Shown piece after piece: positions 33,849 to 42,990 of a stretch of 64,000 nucleotides of DNA; position 1 is the first letter of the stretch; every line of letters starts with the position of its first letter. The notes beneath the pieces are model-generated. The model made no database searches, was not told the DNA's origin, and saw only the letters and a list, made by a program, of their open reading frames with translations. Source of the DNA: Rutidosis leptorrhynchoides. Its lineage: Eukaryota > Streptophyta > Magnoliopsida > Asterales > Asteraceae. A program made the translations under genes and the position numbers. The stretch covers positions 103,357,501 through 103,421,500 of the forward strand of contig NC_092333.1 of assembly GCF_046630445.1 (NCBI RefSeq). The letters run 5' to 3'.

Positions 33849-36220
33849 TGTAACATCCCGCGTTTTTCCGTTAAATTTATTTTAACACCGTCTTTTTTTT
33901 AAATAATATCTTTCGCGATTTAAATTTGTATCTTCATTAACTAACGTTCATAATATCCTCGTTATTTAAATATAACGTCACCCGTTTACTCGAGCGTTTT
34001 TAAAATATTCGTTTGGTTAATTCCCGCACCCGACTACAAACTCGAGGGACCATTTTTGCCATATGGCCAAACTAATCACTAGTAGTTGACTAAGTCAACT
34101 ACTTCTCCACCATTCCCCACATTTTTAATTTCTTTTCTTTCTTCTTTTCTCTCAACCAAAAACTCAAACCTTAAATTCTTCATCATCTTCAATCATCATC
34201 CAAATTCAAGCAAGGAATCAAACATCAAAACAAATTGTACTTTTGGAATCCTCGTTTCATCCTCTTCGATTTGATACCAACCTCATTGATTTTGGGTAAC
34301 ATTTCTAAAACACTAGATTTCTCTAAATTCGTTTTAATTACTTGAAATGTTGTTAGTTAGTGACTATGGCTCGTGTATAACATGAATATATGATTTGTTT
34401 GCTTGATTTGTTGATTTTGGTGTAACTAGCTTGAAAATGAAAATTGTATGCTTAATCTTTGATTTGGATGATTAAAGGTTGTTAGATTGTTAAAGTTCAT
34501 GTTTTAAAAGTGTTACTAGCATCATTAGCTTCATGTTGATATATAGATTGATCAAAGAAACTTCAAAAACGTGATTATTGATTTTGGTGTTGCTTGACTA
34601 GGGTTTGCTAGTTCTTGAAATGAATTTTTGGATGCTTGAATGCCATGGAATGTTAATTGTTAGTGATTAGTTGTAATGTATGCTTCATTACCTTCAAAAC
34701 GGCATATCATATGTGTAAATTGGATTCCCGGAACTTAAAATGCATATTGATGAACTTGAGGCTTTGAAATGAGCGTTTATTGATCACATGACGAGAATTC
34801 GATTGTTGTAAATGATGTTTTTGTTTGAGGATTTGTGTTTAGTTGTGTTCCTTGTCAAAAGAGCTTTCCAACGGTATAAGATACGTCTTCTAATTGTTTG
34901 CGGTTTGCGTTTTGCGTTTGTTTGAAGTTTTGACCAAGACTTGAACCTTGAAAACGACCTGACACCAGACCATGTGTTATGTCGCGGCGCGACACCCCTT
35001 GCCGCGGCGCGACATTTGCCTTGTCCAGATTCTGTCCAACTTTTCCATTTTATCAAAAATGTTTGCCATGTTCTAGACCTCCAATTCACATGCAACTTGT
35101 TTTAACATGCTTATATATGAATAACTAGCATAGAAAATTTGTCCGAGACCCGACCCGAACGTGTTGACTTTTTCGTTGACTTTGACCAAGTTTGACTTTT
35201 AGTCAAACTTAACCAAACTTTTAATGCAATCTTCCTAACATGCTTTTATACTTGTATCTTGCATGAAACTTGACAATTTGCTTCACATGCTACATAATCG
35301 AGTCGTGTCGAGCCATAGGACTAATTGAACACATTTCACCCGACCTTGTGTCGTAACCGGTTAATTGATATAACTTACTTGTTTAGGTCAAGGCTAAGCA
35401 ACTTTCATGCACACGTTTACTTGTTGAAGTACTTTTATACTCGTGCACTCGAGGTGAGATCATAGTCCCACTTTTACTCTTTTTGAACTTACATTTGGGA
35501 TGAGAAAACATAAACGATTCTTTTGAACTAAGTGAACACAAGAACGGGAAAACAAACATTCTACATACGAGTTTAGAACAAAATCCTCAATTCGATTATC
35601 ATTAGTTACACTTGCCGGGTGTAAGCGAGAACTTATGTTATATGGCCATATGGGTTGACAACCCTCATCCTTGACGGTTCGCTACCGTCTACGGATGAAA
35701 TATATTTTCGAGAATCAGTGTTTGTTCTAGCACTAAGTGATGGGGTATACAATGGAAGGAATGTTAAGCTTTGATAATTGGGTGCTCGTGAAACAAACTT
35801 TCGGAATGTATTACTATTATTTCATTGATGCAAATCTTGTGGTTCACTTGTACTTACTTACTTAAACCTATGATTTCACCAACGTTTTCGTTGACAGATT
35901 TCTATGTTTTTCTCAGGTCATGCACGATATGTGAAACATGCTTCCGCTTACTATTTGATACTTGCATCCGATGTCGAGTATACATGCATTTCATGGAGCG
36001 TCTTTTGACTTTACTTTAAACCGTGTCGCCTAGATTTCAATCGTACTTATAACGTTGTAACTTAACTTTTGGTTGAACAATCCTTGTAAACTTTGAAACA
36101 ATCTTTATTTTGAAATGAAGGCGACATATTTTGGTCAAACGTTATCTTAAAGACTTATAATCAGGTAATGGGACCCACGTAGCCGACGCCGTCACTTGAC
36201 GATTTGTCGGGGTCGCTACA
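33849..36220 (+). repeat. 3' LTR of the young element
   Basis: 2,372 bp, essentially identical to 27464-29835 at a constant offset of 6,385 bp; ends at ATGCC duplication 36221-36225. Confidence 0.97.
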
Positions 36221-36489
36221 ATGCCATCCCTAAAGGATCGAACCCATCCCTATCTAATGACACAAAGTACACGGGGGAACCATTGAACTATGCCTGCAAA
36301 TTCAATTAAACTAGTACATTACTATTACCATTACTATTATCCTATAATATACTAAAAACAAAACAATTTGTATGTGTTGATCATAAAGACTCGAAAAGAT
36401 AAAGCGATTTTAGTTCATTTCTATGATAGTACATTTTGATTACATTTAAATTTTGTATTGGTTGTGGTGTTTTGATCATGACGTGTATT

Positions 36490-36555
36490 AGTGTTACAGT
36501 AGCTCAAGACTTGAGCTTAGTTAGTGTTACAGTAGCTCAAGACTTGAGCTTAGTT
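36490..36555 (+). repeat. Two tandem 33-bp units with an internal palindrome
   Basis: The unit GTGTTACAGTAGCTCAAGAC…TTAGTTA is repeated back to back; each contains GCTCAAG-A-CTTGAGC. It makes an 83-residue frame here look repetitive; I do not consider that frame a gene. Confidence 0.8.
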
Positions 36556-36839
36556 AGTTTAGGCTCTTTGTTTAGTTTTTATGAAAATTTACTAGTTCGG
36601 AGCCTTGTTCTGTGTTTGAATCAATTGTATTTTTTTCGATTTTTTATTCGATTTGATGAAAAGGCTTATTATATGTTATTGTATTAAAAAAAAAAGAAAA
36701 AAAAAAGGACGACAAAGCAACTGTCATACTGATCCACTTTTTTTTTTTTTTTTTTTTTTTTTTTTGTAATTTTCATTTATTTACTCCGTATTTACTTATT
36801 TCTACATGATCAGAACTCACAAGTGTATACAAATTATAA

Positions 36840-36980
36840 GAGCTAATCAAAGTTTTGAATTAGTACTCTCATCGATGTGGGACTCCTCTCACTTTGAAAT
36901 TAAAAGTTTATAGAATAAATGCAACAATTTATATGAGCTAATACATGACTTGAATTTTTAATCAATGTGGGACTCGTCCA
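36840..36980 (-). promoter_or_regulatory. Two snRNA-promoter-like USE/TATA modules
   Basis: On the minus strand GTCCCACATTG (about 36966-36976) and GTCCCACATCG (about 36873-36883) match the plant snRNA upstream element RTCCCACATCG. The first is followed about 30 nt later by CATATAAAT; the second by TTATAATTTGTATA at a greater distance. No U1-U6 body follows, so these are promoter-like repeats, not snRNA genes. Confidence 0.5.
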
Positions 36981-37359
36981 TTTACATTTATACGTTTAAA
37001 AAAGACTTAATTCCTCCAATGGTCCTTAATGTTTTCACTTTTTTTCAAGTTGGGACCTAAAGTTTATTTATACCATGGTGACCCTTAATGTTTGAATATG
37101 GTTTCAAATTAATCCCTGCCGTTTTCTGCCGTTGCATCTAGTATTCTAGTCTGTTAAGATATATCCACGTGCTTTCAACCTGAGGGTATTATTGTCCCTT
37201 TGCATTTATATTATATTATATTATATATATATATTATATATATATATCATATAATTGTATCAATTGCACACTTACATACTGTATCGATCGTCCATTATTT
37301 AAATCCCTAGTTCCCAAATTTCAATCGTCCCTTCATAAACCCTTGGCTAAATTACGATA

Positions 37360-37662
37360 ATGGTTAATTGTTGGTGTGGTAGAGAAGTTGTTCTTCGCAC
37401 ATTCAAGACCGCGAAAAACCCTGGAAGGAGATTTATAGCTGCCCAATTTTGGTAAATAGTAACTTTTTTAAATTCGTTTTACGATTTCATTACAATATCA
37501 GCTGGTGATTTAATTAATGTAAGTTTGTTTGTAAAGTGGTTCAATTGCAGGTTTGTATAATGGTATGATCCACCCGTGATGGATATAGAAGCATTATTGG
37601 ACATGAAAAACATGCTTAAATTGAAACTTAAGATTGAAGAACGAAAAAGAAGAAGCCTTTAG
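37360..37662 (+). pseudogene. GRF-type zinc-finger protein, two exons, degenerate
   Basis: Exon 1 (37360-37451) encodes MVNCWCGREVV…NPGRRFIAAQF, the start of a GRF zinc finger (CxCG…T…NPGRRF). Exon 2 (37551-37662) gives WYDPPVMDIEALLDMKN…ERKRRSL and a TAG. Donor TTTTG|GTAAAT and acceptor TTGCAG| are good, but the joined frame has TAA at 37558-37560, and the third metal-binding Cys expected after NPGRRF appears as Ala. The family includes small DNA/RNA-binding proteins often spread with transposons. Likely broken; an alternative acceptor was not found. Confidence 0.6.
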
Positions 37663-37755
37663 TTTGTTGTAATATTGTTGTGTTTAGTGATTATGTATTG
37701 GTTAATTTTTTAGCAGTAGTTAGACTGTAGGTCTCATTGTTTTAGTTTTTTGGTT

Positions 37756-37888
37756 ATTACTTGTTCCACCACAATTTGAAGTTTTTTTCCCCAAATTATC
37801 CCTTAATAAATTAGAACAAAAAGTTTTAAAAATATTATGTAAGCCTTTCATTAAGGGTATTATATGAATTTTAGGTGGAGCAAGTAAT
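37756..37888. mobile_element. Small MITE-like inverted-repeat element
   Basis: ATTACTTGTTCCACC (37756-37770) and GGTGGAGCAAGTAAT (37874-37888) are inverted with one mismatch around a 103-bp AT-rich centre. Too short to code. Class unclear; no convincing target duplication. Confidence 0.55.
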
Positions 37889-37998
37889 TTCCATGTTGGA
37901 AATATCAATTCCCTTTATTTAGTGATTGTACTGTGAGACTAGTCGTACTCTGATCCATGTACCCTGATCCTTTTATTTATCATTGAATTGTTAAAAGC

Positions 37999-38392
37999 AG
38001 TATATTTTGTGCAGTTTACCAATCGTGCAATATGCACTTTATTGTGCAGTTTACCAATCTTGCGGTATGCACTTTATAGTGCAGTATATTTTGTGCACTT
38101 TATTGTGACATTTTACGTTCGTGCAGTTTACCAATCGTGCAATATGTATGCACTTTATTGTGTAGTTTATATTTCACTGTATTGTACGTTAAGTATGCAC
38201 TTTACTGTGCAGTTTATATTTCACTGTATTGTACATTAAGTATGCACTTTATGGTGCATCGTGCAGTATGTATGCACTTTATTGTGCAGTTTACATTCGT
38301 GCAGTATGTATGCACTTTATTGTGCAGTTTACATTCCTGCACAATAATGTGCAGTTTACATTCCTACACTTTATTGTGCATTATACAATCCA
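37999..38392. repeat. Minisatellite rich in TGCACTTTATTGTGCAG
   Basis: Irregular units of about 36-50 bp containing TATGCACTTTATTGTGCAGTT and ATTCGTGCAGTA, about nine copies. The Cys/Tyr-rich frames across it (ALYCAVYISLYC) are only the translated repeat. Confidence 0.85.
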
Positions 38393-38399
38393 ATAAAAA

Positions 38400-38676
38400 T
38401 AGCATTAGTAACATAACATAACATAACATCAATATAAATCCAAAGTAACATCAATAACATCACTTAAAAACTAAAGTAACATAACATCACAAAAGTAGCA
38501 TAACATCACCAAAATAGCATAAGTACTCAAAAAACATGAAAATAGCAATCTTGACCTAAAGTAACATAACATCACCAAAAGACATGAGATTTTTGACCCA
38601 AAGTAGCAATCTTCTCCAAAATTAGCAATCTTCACCCAAAATAGCAATCTTGACCCAAATCTGCAATATTGACCCA
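38400..38676. repeat. Low-complexity degenerate repeat
   Basis: Repeats of AACATAACATCAC and AGCAATCTTGACCCAAA; runs into the left copy of the hAT duplication. No coding signal. Confidence 0.7.
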
Positions 38677-38684
38677 GTCATGAC

Positions 38685-39029
38685 CAGTGGCGGTACCAGG
38701 ATTTTTTTTCACTGGGGGCAAAAAAAAAATTTAAAACCGTAGCAAGTTTTTTGGGAAAAATATGGAGGTTTTGGGGCAAAAAATGGAGGTTTTTAGGCAA
38801 ATTATGGAAGTTTTGGGGCAAAATTTGAAGGTTTGTACGCAAAATTTGAAGGTTTTGAGGTAAAATTTTTGGGCAAAATCTGAAGATTTTGGGGCAAAAT
38901 CTGAAGGTTTTAGGGCGAAAAAAAAAAATCCACCGGGGCAAAGTCGAAAAATCCAAAATTTTTACACTGAAAATTGCAAATCCACTGGGGGCGGCTGCCC
39001 CCGCTTGCCCCTAAATAAAACCGCCCCTG
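38685..39029. mobile_element. Non-autonomous hAT element (345 bp) with perfect 8-bp duplication
   Basis: Termini CAGTGGCGG and (complement) CAGGGGCGG fit hAT ends, and GTCATGAC, itself a palindrome, is duplicated at 38677-38684 and 39030-39037. The interior is about eight imperfect 20-30-bp units of GGCAAAATTTGAAGGTTTT. No transposase. It lies at the edge of the MULE fragment to its right. Confidence 0.88.
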
Positions 39030-39037
39030 GTCATGAC

Positions 39038-39447
39038 CCAAATATGCAGATTTCACTACTTTAATAGAAATGTTAGGATTTGAGGGAATTTTGTCAGTCA
39101 ACTTTGATGCAATAAAGTCATAAGTGCACATTTTGATATTTCTAGAAGTTAGACATTCGTGCTCATTTTTATATGTTTTCACAACCCATGTTTCATTGTT
39201 TGGCTTTTTAGAGATACAAAGTACCCATGGGCATTTCCAGCTTGTTACCCTGCTTCTCTTTTACCTTAGATTGACCAGCTTTAAATTCTTGTTTTAACTC
39301 TTTACATAAAGCTCTTGTCCTTATGTTGTCATTATTTTTAAACCAAAGTTGTCTTCTGGACTCTGTAGCATGCAACCTTATATAAGTTAGTGCTTCTTGT
39401 TTAGTACCAAATTATTGACCAAGATAAAAATATGTGCTAACCACACT
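39038..39447 (-). pseudogene. MuDR-type (MULE) transposase N-terminal fragment
   Basis: The minus strand reads EALTYIRLHATESRRQLWFKNNDNIRTRALCK and, in another frame, CPWVLCISKKPNNETWVVKTYKNEHECL followed by TSRNIKMCTYDFIASKLTDKIPSNPNIS. This is the conserved N-terminal region of plant MuDR transposases. At least one frameshift lies between the parts, and the hAT MITE abuts its end. The DDE catalytic domain is absent. Decayed. Confidence 0.75.
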
Positions 39448-40929
39448 TTAAGTTATTTCTTGTTGTTTCAACTCTTTAATCTGCCTTTTTGCACCCTCGA
39501 TATCATCAGCAAACTCATCTCCACTATCAAACCCTTCATTGTTCAACTCGTCAACAAGTACAACCTCAGTATTTTTAGCCACCACAATTTCAGATAGTGT
39601 TCCATTCCCAATATATTCAGCATCCTTATCAATACTAAAATAAAATTCTTTCATATTAATCTCAGCATCATATACTTTCTCATGCTCATTAGGTACAAAG
39701 TCACTATCATTAAGATTAAAACCATATTGTTTCAAACGGGATACATAAATAATGTTTCGAGATAAATCAGGTGCATACAAAACATTTTTCAAAATAAGCT
39801 CCAAACCACTTGGAAGCTTTAAAACAAAGTCTCCATGAGCTTTCACTTGCACCCTTGCTCCATTTCCCATGAAGAGACTTGTTGTTCCCGCATCTTGATT
39901 ACTTCTTTTGAACCCCTGCAAAGAATTGCAAATATGAGTTCCACATCCTGTGTCTAATACCCATGTATTAGAAGAAGTAATACTAAGCTCAATGTATACC
40001 ATATATACATTACCTGAGGTTTTCCCTGCATCCCTCTTTTCCTTCAACTCCTTAAGGTAGACCGGGCAGTTGCGTTTCCAGTGACCCATTTCACCGCAAC
40101 CAAAGTACGAATCTTCCTTGGGGTTAGCCTTTCCGGCAACCTTTTGCTTCTTGTTGTTGTTGGTTGGGGTAACCATCTTCCCTTTTCCTTTTCCCTTGCC
40201 TTGGAAGGCGGGTCCTTTCCTCTTAGCCTCCTTCGGCTTAGAAGTGTTATTGTTTTTGGACCCGCCTTCATTGATCGTAAACACGGGTGAAGCCCTTTTA
40301 CCCATGCTTGCTTCTGCCGTCTTAAGCATGACATGTAATTCGCCAATGCTTTTATCCCAACCATTCATGTTGTAATTCATTACAAATGTGTCAAACCTTT
40401 TTGACAATGAGTTGAGAATAAGGTACGTGGCTAATTCATTAGACACGTTGCAATTTAGACGGTTTGCTCGATCAATTAGGTTTTTCATCTTAAGGACATA
40501 AGATGAAACGGATTGGGAGTCGTCCATCCGACATGCATGAAGCGCTCGGACCGTTTCAAAGCGCTCGACACGAGCTTGTTGAAGGAACATCTCCTTCAAC
40601 TGTGTGATCATGTCATATGCACTATGATGCTCAAAATCCTTTTGGAGTTCGGGTATCATAGTCCCAAGCATGAGGCAAGAAACTTGCAACGAATCGGTGC
40701 AATATTTCTCCCAATAAGCCATGCCTTCTGTATCATCCTCGTCCGGTTGATCGGGAATGGGGTCTTCCAACACATACGCCCTATCCTCTAGTTTGAGGAC
40801 AATTCTTAGATTGCGAAACCAATCCATGAAGTTCGTATGGTTGAGTTTTTCCTTTTCGAGGGTTGACCTCAACGATATGTTGTTAAAGTTTATTGGTGCG
40901 TTTGGAATGTTGTTGTTATTGGCGGCCAT
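39448..40929 (-). CDS. Ty1/copia gag-protease ORF with a non-copia C-terminus
   Basis: 493 residues from ATG 40929. Residues 1-230 are a copia gag (UBN2-like; LNHTNFMDWFRNLRIVL, FERFET-type motif VERFETVRALHACRM). A Lys/Gly-rich linker follows. The nucleic-acid knuckle reads YFGCGEMGHWKRNC, where the first Cys is Tyr. The protease site WVLDTGCGTHICNS and NVLYAPDLSRNIIYVSRL complete the copia part (to about residue 390). The last 100 residues (EHEKVYDAEINM…FADDIEGAKRQIKELKQQ) do not look like copia pre-integrase or integrase and lead into MULE sequence. So the ORF is probably a chimera left by nested insertion or recombination; integrase and RT are missing. Confidence 0.75.
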   Translation of the reverse strand: MAANNNNIPNAPINFNNISLRSTLEKEKLNHTNFMDWFRNLRIVLKLEDRAYVLEDPIPDQPDEDDTEGMAYWEKYCTDSLQVSCLMLGTMIPELQKDFEHHSAYDMITQLKEMFLQQARVERFETVRALHACRMDDSQSVSSYVLKMKNLIDRANRLNCNVSNELATYLILNSLSKRFDTFVMNYNMNGWDKSIGELHVMLKTAEASMGKRASPVFTINEGGSKNNNTSKPKEAKRKGPAFQGKGKGKGKMVTPTNNNKKQKVAGKANPKEDSYFGCGEMGHWKRNCPVYLKELKEKRDAGKTSGNVYMVYIELSITSSNTWVLDTGCGTHICNSLQGFKRSNQDAGTTSLFMGNGARVQVKAHGDFVLKLPSGLELILKNVLYAPDLSRNIIYVSRLKQYGFNLNDSDFVPNEHEKVYDAEINMKEFYFSIDKDAEYIGNGTLSEIVVAKNTEVVLVDELNNEGFDSGDEFADDIEGAKRQIKELKQQEIT

Positions 40930-42135
40930 CTACAAAATTTAACAAAGTCGTTTAAGTATTAATTTTAATTTAACAATCAATACCCTTTAAATCCAATTGA
41001 TATTTATTAAATTTTAGAATCCAACGGTAAACCAAATTTCGGTTAGGTGACCTTTATCCCGTCATTTGATTTAGCTAGTTAGTCATTATATGACAATTGC
41101 AATCCTTTTGCAACTTCTAAGTTATGGGATCATGCAATCCTTTTGCATGGCATATTTATCCCATCAACGCCTATTTGTTCCTCATGCTTCGGTGACCCTA
41201 AGTTCATGATTCCCAATCAAGTCGTCCTACTTGTGTAAACGTGTAAATTTAACATACAAGTGGTTAGGTGACCTTTATCCCACAAGCGTGCGAAATTTAC
41301 CTTAATCATATTAGTTCGCTCATAACGGTTAGGTGACCTTTATCCCATTATGAGTTCCCTAATATTTTTAAGTGTTGCACAAAAGGATGGCGTTTAACTT
41401 GTTTACCTTGTTAATAAGGATTTTAAGTTTTCATTATTTCTAGTTTAAGAAAACTTTTATGCCATACACCAACATGCATTTAGTGTATGGTTCATTTGAA
41501 ATCCATTTTCAAGTCTTGTAATTTTAGCCAATTACTTGATATAAACCATTTTATATATATGATCCTTATCATGTTCTTAATAACCGTTTATTAATGTCCT
41601 TTTAGCCATTTTTTAATTTAACCATTTAAATTGACGTTTTGCATGTTAATAATGTTTAAATGTAACCAATTAAATTGCCATTTTGCTTGTTGTTAACTTG
41701 TGTGATTAACTTGTAGCATACAAACATACAATCCACAATCATACAATAAACAACCATGCATGCAAAACAAATATGTTCACAATCAAGCCAATTTGGTGAA
41801 CATTTGTTTAGCCGAAAACAAATGCCACCGGTAAAGGGTTATAACACAAAGTAGGAGATTTCAAATCTCCCACTTAATCTTGCATCTTCCTTGTCTTCAT
41901 CTTGCATCTTCATTTTTACAAAAAAAAAATATATCCTAATACATTTTTCTAAAAAATGAAAATACAACCTTGCCTATTATAAGGGTTTGAAAACACACTA
42001 ACTTTGATCAACAAATCCGATTTTGACCCTTTAACCGACGTTGACGGATTTTGAAAAATCGGAACGGAGTGTTCTTAAGAGTAATCGGGTGGGTTTTTTT
42101 ACAACATTGCCTATTATAAGGGTTTGAAAACACAC
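40930..42135 (-). other. Copia leader/LTR region
   Basis: About 1.2 kb upstream of the copia start, no frame. It holds the hairpin cluster 41033-41354 and a 34-36-bp direct repeat at 41963-41998 and 42100-42135 (TTGCCTATTATAAGGGTTTG core). A possible LTR start on the minus strand is TGTTGTAAAAAAACCCACC near 42106. No primer site was recognised, so LTR limits are unknown. Confidence 0.4.
41033..41354. repeat. Cluster of hairpins with shared loops in the copia leader
   Basis: GGTTAGGTGACCTTTATCCC occurs exactly at 41041, 41262 and 41327. The flanks of copies 1 and 3 pair: CAAAT/ATTTG and CTCATAA/TTATGAG. A related GCTTCGGTGACCCTAAG at about 41187 is enclosed by TCATG/CATGA. A second loop type, TCCTT, is enclosed by TTGCAA/TTGCAA (41097-41113) and by CATGCAA/TTGCATG plus ATGGGAT/ATCCCAT (41124-41164). 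Confidence 0.8.
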
Positions 42136-42339
42136 ATAAGCTTTAAAAGTAAATTAATAACATGTAATTAAAGTAATTTTCAAAATAAGCATAACTAATA
42201 ACCAAAGTAATTTTTAAGTCAATAACATAAAACATACTAACTAAAGGTAATCTAAGTCGATACACAAATGTAGTCTGCGCTTTTAGTCGTGTCAACTCTT
42301 AACTGTGTTGCACATCATCATCATCATCATCGATAAACT

Positions 42340-42990
42340 TCAGTCACGTCGAGGCATTCCCTCGATCCAATGGTATTGGTGGCACCTGAGGGCCACACAA
42401 TATACGGCCGTTCTTCTCCCTTCTTCTGAATCACCAAGCGCGTCAGAGTTACATGTATTAGAATTAAAAATATCATTGGGGGTGGCTTCGCGATCTAGAA
42501 CCTCTAGTAGTCTGTAGTCAACTTCATTCCCTTGTTCCCATATTTCTCTCACATACTTAGCAGCTAGTTCTGAATTATCCTGCCAGTCCCTGATCACATC
42601 CATGAACCATTTATTTCCTTCGCCAAGTGTATCAAAGGTGTCACCAGGAGTAGTGAACAATCGATTGAGCCTTTTTTCGATCCAGTAGATTCGCGAGGGT
42701 TCAGGCACATAGAGTGCGAGGCCTAAAAATCGTTCTTTACATCCTTCTCCTATGTCCAAGTTTAAAACGCAGTCTCTGAAATTCTCTGTTGATAGTCTCA
42801 TATTTGGCATATGGACATAACTAACTGTAAACCCCAACATGACGGAACCAGGCAATAGAATCGGGTCGTTCGCTCTTCTCGCTTCGTAGGTTATGTTATT
42901 CTTTATGTATCCTATCAAATAATAGTTATCTGCTCTCATGATGCCAGTGACTTTCTCTATACCATAATCACTGAAATGAATGTGTACCAA
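42340..42990 (-). CDS. Ribosome-inactivating-protein-like (RIP) domain, C-terminal exon
   Basis: 216 codons; no ATG begins this frame (the first codon counted is TTG), so it is probably an exon or a 5'-truncated gene. RIPs are rRNA N-glycosylases that depurinate the large rRNA. Visible family marks: RADNYYLIGY (counterpart of the first active-site Tyr), LPGSVMLGFTVSY (second Tyr), then EPSRIYWIE, matching the E-x-x-R catalytic pair (Glu97, Arg100), and W128. No lectin domain follows, so it resembles type 1/JIP60-like proteins. About 50 N-terminal residues of the normal fold are missing from this frame. Possible splice sites upstream include a strong CAG|GTAGGT near 43046 and an acceptor TTTCAG near 42970. 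Whether it is active or expressed cannot be seen. Confidence 0.68.
   Translation of the reverse strand: MVHIHFSDYGIEKVTGIMRADNYYLIGYIKNNITYEARRANDPILLPGSVMLGFTVSYVHMPNMRLSTENFRDCVLNLDIGEGCKERFLGLALYVPEPSRIYWIEKRLNRLFTTPGDTFDTLGEGNKWFMDVIRDWQDNSELAAKYVREIWEQGNEVDYRLLEVLDREATPNDIFNSNTCNSDALGDSEEGRRTAVYCVALRCHQYHWIEGMPRRD

Larger units (their letters stand above)
27464..36220 (+). mobile_element. Young complete chromovirus-like LTR retrotransposon with gag only (TR-GAG-like)
   Basis: 8,757 bp. Both LTRs are exactly 2,372 bp and start TGTAACATCCCGCG and end GGGGTCGCTACA. ATGCC is duplicated at 27459-27463 and 36221-36225. There is a tRNA-iMet primer site at 29838-29849, an intact gag, then 2.5 kb of decayed pol. 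Reading the LTRs side by side I found two substitutions (T/C near 29416 versus 35801; T/C near 29810 versus 36184), so insertion is recent. A dead pol in such a young copy means it was mobilised by proteins from another element. Confidence 0.95.
36226..37359. other. Intergenic repeats between the young element and the GRF pseudogene
   Basis: Contains the right end of the split dispersed repeat (to about 36310), the 33-bp duplication, a T run (about 36739-36767), two USE/TATA modules (36840-36975), an ATTCCTCCAATGGTCC-type interspersed repeat (about 37010-37200) and an AT-rich run (37205-37260). No intact gene. Confidence 0.6.

Noticed and set aside
28399-35095. Identical 103-residue minus frames in the two LTRs of the young element
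   Set aside because: LTR duplication explains the identity; the frame crosses the GC palindromes and has no domain.
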